NCBI GenBank assembly: GCA_033032865.1
Contig: JAWHQI010000013.1
Location: 1,922,001 to 1,986,000 of the forward strand
DNA from: Dactylorhiza incarnata
Taxonomy: Eukaryota > Streptophyta > Magnoliopsida > Asparagales > Orchidaceae
Reading direction: 5' to 3'
Length of the DNA: 64,000 nucleotides
Shown in pieces: positions 9,557 to 19,703 of this stretch. Each line of letters opens with the position of its first letter. Position 1 is the stretch's first letter. Under the pieces are notes generated by a model that searched no databases, was not told the DNA's origin, and was given only the letters and a program-made list of their open reading frames with translations. Made by a program: the position numbers and the translations under genes.

Positions 9557-10909
9557 TTGGAGGGCTGCTCTTCATCAAGCTTCTCCCCCTTCTTGACCTT
9601 CTTGGCCAAGGAGGTTAAGAAATACTTGGTAACTCTTGAGGAAGAGAGAGAGTTCTTCAGACTTTGCACAGAGGCACTGACCCCATCTATTTGGGTGTGC
9701 ATGTGTAGGATTGAGGAATGAATCTGGGAGCAGTGCTCATCCAGCATTGCTTGGAATGTTTGAATTGCTGATGCAATGCACTGAGTGAGGAGAGCTTTAG
9801 TGGATGCAGATGGTTCATGTTGTGGATGGGGATGAGGAGAGAGTGGTGAAGGTGGTGATGAGGCTAGAGAGAAGTTAGTTGATACATGAGGTATGAGTGA
9901 TAAAGTAGGTGGAGAAACTGTTGTTTGAGGAGCAGGTGTTTGAGAAGAGGTAGGTAGAGTAGGAGTTGTGAGGGTGGTAGAGACTATTTGAGTGGATGAT
10001 GGTGGTAGAGAAGAATTGTCTCTTTGAGGAGAAGGAGGAGGAGATGGATGAGCAGGAGATGGATGAGCAGGAGATGGATGAGCAGGAGAGTTAGGAGGAG
10101 AGGGAGTCCTTTCAGGAATGGAACCAGGCTTAGGAATTTGCCTGGTCCACTTGGAGAATAGGGCTATTGACATTCTTTTCCCTGGAGGAATGGGGATTCC
10201 TTTTGACCTACAGAGGTCAGGGAAGGAGTCGAAGAGTACTTGACTCATAATCCTCATATATGCATTTTCTTTGTGTGAGTATTTGGAGCCTATTATTTTG
10301 AGTAACCATGTGGCCCAGTCCACCTTCTTCTTCAGCACAAGGGCACCCATGATGTTCAGTTGCTGCTTGGGAACTGCATCATGGGCTGAAATTTTGCATA
10401 GTAGTATCTTTCCTACTATGTCTGCTAGCAGTCTGTACTCCTCAGAAAAGTCTATTTTCTTTAGATGGATTGGTTTATCCCTTGAAAACTTCATGGTGGT
10501 TAGCAGATGCTTGATTTCATCAGGTGTGAGGACTATAGATTCATCACCTAATGGGGAAATGATAAAGAATTATAAGGTTACTCTTTAGAAATTGATTTCC
10601 TTTCCCTATTTTATTTAAACAAAGATAATATTAGGATATACCTGTAGGAAGATCAAAGGTGGTCCTAATATGTTCTGCAGAGATTGAGACTGGTGTCTCA
10701 TAGATTATTCCATGGATTTCTCCTTGTTCAGATATCTGAACATGAGTTATTAGCTCTGTGAGCTCTAATTCCAGGAGCTTGCACCTAGTGGAGATGAGCT
10801 TGTCCAGTCCCGCTGCAGTAAAAAGAGCAATGATGCTCTTGTAGTTTTCTGCGGCTGCTTGGAAAGACTCAAGGTCAATGTCGAAGCCTGAGTTGATTTT
10901 GGGAGCCAT
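9557..10909 (-). CDS. Mosaic element C: second ORF3, two exons, conserved core, fused at its end to LTR
   Basis: ATG at 10909 (MAPKINSGFD). Exon 1 is 10909-10642 and exon 2 is 10547 down to the junction at 9557; beyond it the frame runs through inverted LTR to a stop at 9253. Joining the exons keeps the frame (phase 1). The core, about residues 115-210, has LLADIVGKILLCK and LKKKVDWATW, which align with ORF3 of B (LLSDIVAK, then LCKPG) and E (LLSNIMGKVILCK). Then comes a proline/serine-rich stretch with SPAHP three times (a 15-base tandem repeat at about 10042-10086), a predicted coiled coil and a KKGEKLDEE tail. No signal peptide or membrane segment. The general pattern recalls the family annotated as putative plant transposon protein, but I cannot verify that. 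Function unknown. Confidence 0.65.
10548..10641 (-). other. Predicted intron in ORF3 of mosaic element C
   Basis: Donor CTACAG|GTATATCC at 10641, acceptor CCCATTAG|GTGATG at 10548, 94 bases, A/T-rich with several stops. Removing it joins two open frames in phase 1 (one base of the codon in exon 1, two in exon 2) with no stop. This is the cleanest splice pair in the window. Confidence 0.75.
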
Positions 10910-11009
10910 TTTAGTTCAGTGAAAGGGAGAGGAAAAATCGGCTGGTCTGAGGAGCAAGAAGGATGAAAGATGCAGAGTCGTGAAGGCTTCTAACTGAAGA
11001 TACTATTTA

Positions 11010-11300
11010 AGTCAGGTGAAGCGTCGAAACTGGACTCAAGTCGAGGCTTATTCGGTACTTCCGTGGATGTGACCGAAAATATTTTGGTATTGCCGCTCGT
11101 TTTCATGAAGTCGACGTTACGTTGAGTGGAATTCGACGTGAGCGTCGATATAGTCTGATTTGGGATGATAGGGTTTCCTATCGACGTATGCGTCGAGTGG
11201 AGTCGGCGCATGCGTCGATTTCACTTATTGAGTTGAGTTATCGACGATGCGTTGATTAGAAGTCGACGTGACTTTTAATTTTCCTGAAGAATTCTAGGTA
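11010..11300. repeat. Mosaic element C: ORF3 leader with TCGACG/CGTCGA dyads
   Basis: About ten motif copies or one-base variants upstream of the ORF3 start at 10909, with inverted pairs such as CGTCGATTTC...TCGAC. The position corresponds to the leader at 5050-5360 and to the one in element A. Confidence 0.8.
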
Positions 11301-11352
11301 TTTATCTCTACCTAGTTCTAAGTCAGTCTTGGACTAATTTTTACAGATAGTT

Positions 11353-12363
11353 TTATTGGTTGTACCAGCATTGTTTAGCAAGGTGGCCAGTTTTGTTACA
11401 TATATGACACTTGATTATCTTATTATTATGATAATTTGAGTTTAGAGAAGAATAGAAGGGTTGATTAGAATAGAAGGTTTGATTATGATGGGAATTTTGG
11501 TTAGGATAGAATTTTTGGTTAAAATGGGAATTTTGGTTACCATGTTTAGGGTAGAAATCATGATAGAGGTGTTGATTAGGATAGAAATCATGATTGGGAT
11601 GAATGGGTCCTGAATATGGGTTAGGATGAAAGGAATTTGGAGGAAAGGTATTTAAGTTGCTCTGAACTTTTGTGCGTCGATATCTATTCGACGCATGTTG
11701 ATAGTCGCGTCGATTTATATTCGGCGCTTTCTCCAGATGGCGTCGATCTGATTTCAACGCATAGAGAAAGTTGCATCGATTGGAAGTCGACGTGCTTTTG
11801 TTCAAGCGTCTAGAAGAGGTCGAGGCATCTGAGAGGTTGCGTTGAGTATAAGTCGACGCACTATCATTTATGCGTCGATATGAAGTCGACGTAATTGTAT
11901 CTTCAATTTTCATTTACCTTTTTCTGTTTTTACTCCTTTATGTGTTATTTTTCTTGGATTAGTTATTTCTTCAGATGAAGTTTGTGAGTCATCAGCTGAA
12001 TAATATGATGTCTCATCAAATTCCTTCATTTTTTTGAAGGAGTTTTCTTCCTTATCTTGTGGGTCTTTTTCTTGGTTTGTCCATTTGACAGGTTTAGTGA
12101 ATTTTATAGGGCTCATCCAAGCAGGTTTGTTGGATGGATTTAAGCTGGTTGATGGATCAGCTCCTAGCCCAAGATTTTTGTGTCTCATTGTTTGTTTTTT
12201 AGTGATTTCCTTAAGAGTTTGGCTTCTCATGTTTATTGATTCTTCAAAGGCCTTTGCCTGGGAAACCTTATCCTTAAGGAACTGATTTTCTATTTTAGCC
12301 TTTTCTATCTCCTTTTCTATGATGTTAGCCCTTAATTCAAAATCTTTAGAGCATTTAACTTCT
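11353..12363 (-). pseudogene. Mosaic element C: gag C-terminal coiled coil, repeat-coded linker and second zinc knuckle
   Basis: Two overlapping frames (12230-11910 and 11913-11353) meet at an ATGA overlap, so a one-base slip separates them. A further slip at 12364 separates them from gag. The first part (KAFEESI, WMSPIKF) matches the linker of F (KKFEESL, STPIKF). Between about 11660 and 11900 seven dyads of the CGTCGA-N7-TCGACG kind are translated as arginine/serine-rich peptide. After an asparagine/histidine/phenylalanine-rich part comes the knuckle CHICNKTGHLAKQC, an intact C-x2-C-x4-H-x4-C, followed by WYNQ and a stop. The protease that should follow is missing here. Confidence 0.75.
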
Positions 12364-13692
12364 CTATTTCTCTGGTTTAGCTACATTGATTTGTTCATTT
12401 AGATCTTTAATTTCTTGTGTTGCTTTTAGTTGATCTAGACACATTCCCATAAAATCATTTCTGAAGTTATCACTTTGAAAATCTATTTCATCAAACATGC
12501 ATACCTCATCCTTATCCTCAGATTCCTCTATGAGAATAAGGCTATCTTCTTTTTCATCTTCAGAAGATATGCTTTCTTCTGATCCTGTCTCACTCCAAGA
12601 TTTAGCATTATCATTATTTTTTGATCCTTCAAGGGCCATCAAGCATAGATCTTCTTGCTTAGGTTCTTCATTGTCACTCTTGGAAGAGGAGTTGTCCTCA
12701 GAGTCTGTATCACTCCAGGCTTCTGCTATAAAGCCTCTTTCTTTCTTCTTCCCCTTTTTCTTGAGATCTTTCTTTGTCTCAGCATTTTCTGGACATTCTG
12801 GGGCAATATGTCCAGGTTTCCTGCAAGAATAACAAATAATTTCTTTAGTAGGAGTTTTGTCATACCTTGGTTTTGACTCTCTCCTTCTTGAACCATCTGT
12901 CCTGACCCATTTCTTGAATTTTCTGGCCAGGAAACTGAATAGTTCTTCTTCAGTGATAGAGCCTCCTTCCTCTGTTGCTTTTAATGCAATGTTCCTGTCT
13001 TTTGAGGAGATTGGAGTGTTTTCTCTTCTCTTCTTCTCTTCTCTAGTTTTCAGCAGTTGCTCATATGATTTGAGTTTTCCTAAGAGAGCATCTATTGAGA
13101 TTTCCTTTTGTCCTCTTGTGTCTCTTATGGCCCATGTTCTTAAGTCCCATGAACTATGGAGACTCATTAGCAATTTGTCATTAATCTCAGTGAGAGAGAT
13201 CTCTCTATCCAAGTTTTTCAATTGATTGATGATTAGACTTAATCTGTCATACATCTCAGAGATACTCTCTTCATTTTTCTTTTGGAAGTTCTCATATTGT
13301 GAGATCAATAGAGCCTTTTTATCTTTCTTTTCATCAGCACTTCCTTCCACCATCTTTGTAAGAGCATCCCAAATTTCTTTGGCTGATTCACAGTAAACAA
13401 CCCTTTGAAAGATGTTATCTGAGAGGGTTGAGACAAGTATGTTCATGGCCTTTAGATCACATGTTCTTGCCTTCTTCTCATCTTCTGTCCATTCAGATCT
13501 TGGAACAAGTGTTTGTGTGACATTGCCATTTGCATCCTTTCTATAAGGCTTTGGGGGACCTGTCACAGTAATATTAAACAAGTTATCATCAATAGAATTC
13601 ATATAAATTCTAATTCTTGTTTTCCAAACTGCAAACTTTTCAAGATTGCACATTGGTGGTCTGGTGGAAGCTTAATCTTTGATTTGTGCCAT
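12364..13692 (-). pseudogene. Mosaic element C: gag, nearly intact
   Basis: By comparison with F the start is ATG at 13692, but codon 7 is a TAA. From 13653 the frame is open for 429 codons. It holds the copia gag core (FAVWKTRIRIYM, then AKEIWDALTKMVEG and the LLISQYENF helix), the zinc knuckle CYSCRKPGHIAPECPE (C-x2-C-x4-H-x4-C), and an acidic serine-rich C-terminal part (EAWSDTDSEDNSSS). Gag would form the particle around the element RNA in the cytoplasm. Apart from the early stop it is much better kept than the pol at 5406-8615, which fits the idea that the two halves have different histories. Confidence 0.88.
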
Positions 13693-13771
13693 GTGAAAAA
13701 TAATTGTTAGAGAAATATATATTTATAAATAAGAGGTAGGATCTTTTTGATCAAGGAGTTAGCCTTTTTAG

Positions 13772-13794
13772 ATCAACCTATCTCTGATACCAAT
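13772..13794 (-). other. Element C: primer binding site
   Basis: Minus strand: ATTGGTATCAGAGATAGG directly after the LTR end CTTTCA. TGGTATCAGAG fits the initiator methionine tRNA end used by most plant copia elements. Confidence 0.8.
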
Positions 13795-14139
13795 TGAAAG
13801 TGCACAGTTAACCTCACTAGAATTCTCTAGAGGGGGTTGAATAGAGATTTAAAATATTTTGTGCAAAGTAAATATATATATATGTGTATGATCACAGATT
13901 AGAGCTTCCCACACACACCAACAAGAATTAAACAAATAAAGAAAGTAAATGCAAGAAAAGAAATCACAGCATAACACAAGAAAATATAGTTGTTCCCCAA
14001 ATTTGGGTAGTCCACTCTTCTACCCCCTTGGTAGGAATTCACTATCTTGCACTGAGTCTTTTGATAAGGAGACTCTTAGAACCACCCTGAGTCTTTTGAT
14101 AAGGAGACTCTTAGAACCAACTGAGTCTTTTGACAAGGA
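13795..14139 (-). mobile_element. Element C: 5' LTR, cut after about 345 bases
   Basis: Starts (plus strand) TGAAAGTGCACAGTTAACC next to the primer site and contains AGAGGGGGTTGAATAG, then the three GAGTCT dyad units. It breaks off in the third unit at GACAAGGA, where element A pol sequence (CACTCAAAGGGCTGAC) begins. Two thirds of the LTR, including the TATA box and the TCGACG array, is missing on this side. Confidence 0.82.
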
Positions 14140-14737
14140 CACTCAAAGGGCTGACATCATCACTAAGCCTCTTGATGAAAGTAAGCACAAGTTCTTCATC
14201 AATGCACTGGGTATGCTTGATGGAGCTTTGTAGGTCCCCCTTATTATGTATAAAGACCTATTTTCTATAGAAAATTATTGCTGGGAAAAACAGCAAGGAT
14301 TTTAAAGAACATCATAACTGTTTATTCAGAGCTGCATTGAATTCAAATCGATGTACCGTCGACTTCCACTAGATGTCAGCTTTGAGAGCTCTCTGGGATG
14401 GATCATTCGAATAGCACTCGACGTAACGTCGAATACTTATCGATGCTTATGTTGAGCTCATCATTGATGATTATATTTCGAAGCCACGTCGACTTCAACT
14501 CGATGCTCCGTCGATTTGACAGTCGTGCGCATTAACATGTTTTGGCGCGCTGAATTCTTCTCTTTTCAACATTGCTTTGAATAAAACCCTAAGTTGCGAT
14601 GATTCATCTACTTAAAGCAACTTATGCATTTGATTCTATTGTGCTTTTCAAATTCTCTCCCTATTGCTATCTTCCATTTCCTCTCTTCGTCTCTCTCTCT
14701 CTTGTTTCAGTGCAGGTAACCTCAAGATCTTCATGGC
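14140..14737 (+). pseudogene. Duplicated piece of element A: end of RNase H, leader, and first codons of ORF3
   Basis: Near-identical to 472-1060: ADIITKPLDESKHKF with stop at 14231-14233, the same TCGACG leader, and the same pyrimidine tract up to ATGGC. There it passes directly into the G run of a B LTR, so bases equivalent to 1061-1422 are missing. It differs from the first copy by only a few bases, which suggests a recent duplication. Confidence 0.85.
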
Positions 14738-15979
14738 GGGGGGGGGGGGGGGGGGGTGAATAGGTTTCATTTCTTTTGTTATTTAACCTATCTTTTTTTT
14801 GAGCTAGTATTATTAAAATCAAACACACAGAAAATACACAACCATTTATAGAGGTTCCTCAAGACAGGGTGTCTTCAATAGTCCTCTTTCCCCCTTCACC
14901 TTTCTAACAATGAGTTAGGCAAGGCCAACACCTCCAAACTCAGCTCCTTGTGCTTACAATATATATCCTTCAGGATCTCTCAGTTTTTCCCAAACCCTAC
15001 CTTAGGCACAACAACCCAACCTCAGGCACAGTTGCCTTACAAGCTCAGACCTATCAAGAAGTCATACCTCAGATCTCCATGGAGATCCTACACTCAAGAT
15101 GAACCTTTAGCTCTACACTCAGGTACAAATAACCCTACTCCCTCACGCAAAATGCCCTACAATCTCAGAACAAATGATGTTCCTACAGAGGATAATAAGA
15201 TATGATTGCAACAGAAGCTAGAATAGATATCAAGCCTTGATCTGCTGTTGTCGAACAACTGCTGTAGTAGTCTTGAATCATGAATGTGTCTCATAGCCTA
15301 AACTTTGATTCTTCTTATATTTTTCTTCAGAGAATGAATGAGGATCAACTTGTTCTATCTTTAGTTAATTAAGAGGAACAATCTTTTCTCTCCTTGCAGC
15401 TTCAGGAAGCAGGATGAGAAAGCTTTCTTGGCTTCCATTAATGGAACAGTAGTATTCCTTCTTTAGTGAGTGAGGGAGCTTTTACAAAGCCCTAAAAGAT
15501 TCTTTTATACTCCTCTAGTATTCAATGGCTATCAGATGTCCTCGTGACACAGCATGGAGGTGATTGGAACATCCTATCTTGCTTTGCAGCGTGTTGCACC
15601 AAAAGCAAACCCGCCAAAATATTTGAATCTGTCTCCGCGGTTGGGCTGAGATAGCTTCCTGTCTCAACGGCTACTTCTGTCCCTTCTCAGCGGATCCGCT
15701 GGGATAGATAGTTGTCTTAGCATATTTTCTCTATCCGCAGCTCAACTGGCCCAGACACCTTCTCAGCGGCTCTTGGCCATGTCTCAGCAGTTCAACTGAG
15801 ACAGGGAACTCGTCTCAGTAGTTTTGGCAGTAAACCTCTGAACTTATTCCATATTTTGGGAATGTCCTAACCCTGCATAGACATGATGTAGAATAGGGTT
15901 TATCAAATACAACTTGTACTTAGCATTGAGTGTGAAGCTTCTTCAAATCAAGGGAACATTGAGGGTAATATTCACAACA
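14738..15979 (-). mobile_element. Element B: 3' LTR (main copy), lacking the first 36 bases
   Basis: Starts in a run of 19 G (14738-14756) and continues GTGAATAGG as in the LTR at 33680. Ends ATTCACAACA at 15979, directly before the polypurine tract. Minus-strand TATA box TATAAAAG at 15502-15509. From 15615 to 15835 it holds GTCTCAGCGG / CCGCTGAGAC dyads. Confidence 0.88.
15615..15835. repeat. Element B LTR: CTCAGC/GCTGAG dyad array
   Basis: About nine copies of CTCAGCGG or one-base variants with inverted partners (CCGCTGGGA, AACTGAGAC). Examples are CTCAGCGGATCCGCTGGGA near 15698 and CTCAGCAGTTCAACTGAGAC near 15784. The same array lies at 34600-34795 and, reduced, at 36725-36865 in element E. 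Confidence 0.85.
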
Positions 15980-15998
15980 ATCTCCCCCTATTTGAAGA
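15980..15998 (-). other. Element B: polypurine tract
   Basis: Minus strand CTTCAAATAGGGGGAGATT directly before the LTR start TGTTGTGAA. Confidence 0.85.
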
Positions 15999-16369
15999 AG
16001 GCAGAACATCCTTAATGCTAAGGTACATATCAAAATAATTATTTATCATGTAATTTCACTACATGGCATTCATCATAACATACACATGTAAACATTTTCA
16101 TGGCATCAAAGATAATATCATAACAGATAATATTCATGAGAGGTATAGTACCAATAGTGGTTATCAACCCAATTATACGATTAGATAATCATGTCAATGC
16201 ATCATAGATAAATTTACACAGTGACACAAAGTTAAATTTAAGCTATGGCTCAGATTGGCTTATAACATAAAGTAATCATTTCACCAAATCATTCATTTGC
16301 ATTTCATATTAAGTACTGATACATTGTTCAATATACATTTAGAAATTCCTAACACTTAAATACATTCAT
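15999..16369. other. Element B: untranslated stretch between ORF3 and polypurine tract
   Basis: About 370 A/T-rich bases with no frame or repeat that I recognise. The matching stretch in element E is 37041-37473. Confidence 0.6.
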
Positions 16370-17859
16370 TTAAATTTTTCTCTTCTTAGAGGAAGTTGAA
16401 CATTTAACTATGTCAGCAGCAACTTCTTTGCCTTTAGCTGAAGCCTCTTGGTCAGCAGCAACAGCCACATTTTCTGCAACCACTTCATCTTTTTGTGCTG
16501 GAATCTCCTTATCTTCAGCAGCCATCTTCATGTTCTCAGGAAGATTTGTGACAGTGTCTTGTTCAGCATTAGCTGCCTCAATTTCTGCTATCTTCCGTCT
16601 ATTTTCTTGTCTCCTGAAGTATAGGAATGGCTTAGGAATGTACTTTGAAGGCAACCTTCTTGGGTTGTCCTTCCTTACCAGATTGGCTTTGAATATCCAA
16701 TCTCTTTTAGTATTTCTTTCTAAATGCTTTATCCACTCCTCAGATGGATAGACCTTATCAATGTCTTTGCAGATTTGACCATGGCTTAACCAGGCATTTA
16801 GTATTATACTTTTGGAGTCTTCACTCCAATACTCAAAGTCTGGATCCTTAGACTGCTCATCCCTTTGTTTTCCCTTAAATTCTTCCACTAGCATTACATG
16901 CTCTCTTTCTCTTCTTTTTGCCAGTCTGACATTTTGAGCAATCTGCTCCTGTATTGGGAAGTTCCAATCTTCTTCCCTATTTATGTCCAGGAGAGGAAGG
17001 TTCAAAGCTAACCTAGTTCCTTGCAGGACCTTGAGGGCTAGCTCAGAATTTGTTATAGAATTATTATCCTCCCCTTTTCTGGCTTCTTCATATATTCATT
17101 GACTTATCTCCCGCTGAGTAGCAGTTATTCTTCCAGAGATTGTTTTGAAGATATTTTCCATATCATCTTTTAGTTCATCACTGTTCCTCTCAATATCAGC
17201 ATTGGGCTCATCCTTGTTTCTGTCAGCCTCACCATTCAATTGCAAAGAAGTGGAGTATATATATTCTTGGATATGATTTGAGGATTTTTCAATCACCTCA
17301 TCTATCTTGCTGACATAATTCTTCACATAGGACATATCCTGTTCAGAGAGTTGGAGGTGTTTGTCCATTGATCTGAGAATTGTATTTTGAGAGACCACAA
17401 ATTTCTCTACCAGATCAAACCACTTAGTCATCTGTTTATTCAGGATGGCAGTGTCTTCCTTGATTTCCTTGACTTCAGCCATAACTTCAGATCTTACATT
17501 GACGATGGACTGATCAATGTATGCTTTGACTGTAGAAGTTGACTGGGCTACATAGTCCTTCATAGAAGTTAGATGAGTCTCTAACATAATCTGAATAGCA
17601 TTTAAAATGCTCTGATTGGATTGTGAGGAAGTAGAGGTTAAGTCTTGCTGATCAGTAGTAATTGGGTCTGGGATCCTTTTTGAACTTGGAAGAGGGACCA
17701 CTTGAGGTATAATTTGCACTTCAGCTGCAGGCAGGACCTGATCTGAATGTATGTTGTCCCTTTGGGCTAAATCATTATCCTTATCATCAATATCAGCATC
17801 AACATTATCTGTTTCCTCCCCGTCAGATAGAGCATCTTGATCAGATGATTCCATGAAAG

Positions 17860-17926
17860 CTGGGACAAGTATGTGGAGTTAGATCTAATGACTTTGCAAT
17901 AATAAAGATGGGTTATTAATTCTTAC
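17860..17926 (-). other. Predicted intron in ORF3 of element B
   Basis: Donor CCTTG|GTAAGAATT at 17926 (strong consensus), acceptor CTTGTCCCAG|CTTTC at 17860, 67 bases. An intron of exactly the same length lies in element E (57915-57981). The exon that follows starts in phase 1. Confidence 0.72.
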
Positions 17927-18227
17927 CAAGGTCATCATCTTTACCAGCTAATGGCTTTGTCAGCTTCTCCCCCTCAGATGGGGGCATCAGATTTTCCTTA
18001 TGGTGGTAAATCCCAGAGAGTTGGGGAGACATCAATGTTAAGTGAGATTCTTCTTTCAAGATCTATGATGATTGTATCAATCTTACTTTGTAAGTCCTCA
18101 GGAGAAGGTACTTTGTCCTTATCAGTCTTGTCTCCTTCACTTTCATTTTTGTCACTTGTCACATCCATGGAAGATGGTTCTTGTTGATTCTCCCCCTCAG
18201 ATGGAGCATCCATTTGGCCTTGAGGAG

Positions 18228-18325
18228 CTGTGGTGCATATTATTTAGGAGTTATTAGAGATTGACTAGTAGATTGGTTATGATTAGAGAACATTAATAGT
18301 AATGTTGAGTTTAAGAATGAATTAA
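18228..18325 (-). other. Predicted intron in ORF3 of element B (left edge uncertain)
   Basis: Acceptor ATGCACCACAG|CTCCTC at 18228. The donor is probably CACACCT|GTTAATTC near 18325. The corresponding intron in E (58264-58363) has a good donor. Here the frame reads into stops if the intron is kept. Confidence 0.5.
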
Positions 18326-19389
18326 CAGGTGTGCTATCAATTTCCAAATCCTGTGGATGGACAGGGTCAGTAGGCATGTCATCCAATTGAGCATCCTTGT
18401 CAGGAATACTGGGTGATCCAATATCAGCATCAACATCTTCATTCTTATCTGAGTGGTCTGACTCAGTGCTTGTCAAGATCAATGTTGGCTTCTTTGCTGA
18501 TTTAGCTTTCTTTTTCCCTTTCTTCTTTGCATCAGTGGGTTGGCTCTTGAGGAGCACCCATGTGAACCCATCCAATGTCTTTATATCCATCCTTTTCAGG
18601 TAATGAATATTGGATCCTTTTAATCCCTTAAACTTCTCAGGATAGGTCTGGATCAGATATCTGGATAGAATTCTACCCATATTTGGTGCTTCTAGACATT
18701 CCTTAAGTCTTTGAAATATGACTTCTCCCCAGGAAGTTCTCTTGGTCAGAATGTTCCTTGCCATGATGTCAAACATGGATTGTGAGATGGTATCATGAGA
18801 CCCAGGCTTGCAGAGAAGTGCTTTGCCACTATATCTGACAATAATTTGCCTCTTTGATTGAAGAATTTTCTTTGTAATGAGCCAATCTTGGCATCACTAT
18901 ACTCAGTCCATTTCAGAGCTTTCTTCTTGTCCTTATCAGAAATTTCTTCCTCCTCATCCTTGTTGCATGAGGGAATGTGGAATGCTTGTTCAATTCTTAT
19001 TGAGGAGATTTTCACTTAGTCTCCTCCTATTTTGGACTTCAAGGATGACTTGGAGGAGGATAATTTAGCATTAGTGAACCATTCCAGAACTTCAGTTCTG
19101 AGAATGATTGTGGGTTCAGATAGAATGTACTGTGGGCCTTGTACTTCCAGGAGTTGAATCACTCCTTTTATATCTTCTGGAGCATGGGCAAATCCATTTC
19201 TCACTATCTCATACCCCTCCAAAAGATCCTTTGAACTCTTGGGTGCCATTGTTGCGGTAGAAGAATACACTGGGACAATTATCTATTTATATGGCTGGTA
19301 TCTGTGTTTTGATTAGCCCTAATAATTAGAATTAAATGAACTTATAATTGTAAGGAGAATTACATCTGTTGGGGTTGCATTTAGACAAA

Positions 19390-19545
19390 CTGTAATGGGA
19401 CCAGCCAGCCTCAGTGGAACTGCTGAGACAGTGACCTACACCGCTGTGAAAGAGCACTGTCAAGCATTGGGACAGTTTAGCTGTCTCAGCCGCTCAACTG
19501 AGATTTTTCCCAGCTGTCTCAGAGGCTCAGCTCAAACAGTCATTT
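19390..19545. repeat. Element B: ORF3 leader with CTCAGC/GCTGAG dyads
   Basis: Upstream of the ORF3 start: CCTCAGTGGAACTGCTGAGA, GTCTCAGCCGCTCAACTGAGA and GTCTCAGAGGCTCAGC, among others. It is the same motif as in the B LTR, placed where A and C carry TCGACG dyads. The remaining bases 19253-19389 and 19546-19703 show nothing else. Confidence 0.8.
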
Positions 19546-19703
19546 TTGTTTTAGCTGACCTTACTATCTAATCATTAATCATTTTGAGATCTGAAAGTTT
19601 TATGACATAATCATGTAACTAGGAATTGATGTGATAACATTTTTGAATCATAACATAATCAAGCATAATAACATAGACTATTGAAAGAATGAAATATTTG
19701 ACA

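Larger units (their letters stand above)
16370..19252 (-). pseudogene. Element B: third gene (ORF3), multi-exon, conserved core and coiled coil, broken
   Basis: ATG at 19252 (MAPKSSKDLLEG). Exon a runs to about 18326 and holds the core: KWTEYSDAKIGSLQRKFF, LLSDIVAK, then HDTISQSMFDIM and SWGEVIFQRL. It is broken by an in-frame TAA at 19018-19016 and a one-base loss near 18826. Exon b (18227-17927) carries two S-E-G-E segments, plus a TAA and a one-base gain near 17975. A 67-base intron separates it from the last exon (17859-16370): LSDGEE, an acidic part, a predicted coiled coil (EVMAEVKEIKED), a TGA at 17098-17096, then EEWIKHLERNTKRD, YIPKPFLYF and the end SSKKRKI. The same order is seen in E. 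No membrane segment. Function unknown. Confidence 0.65.
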
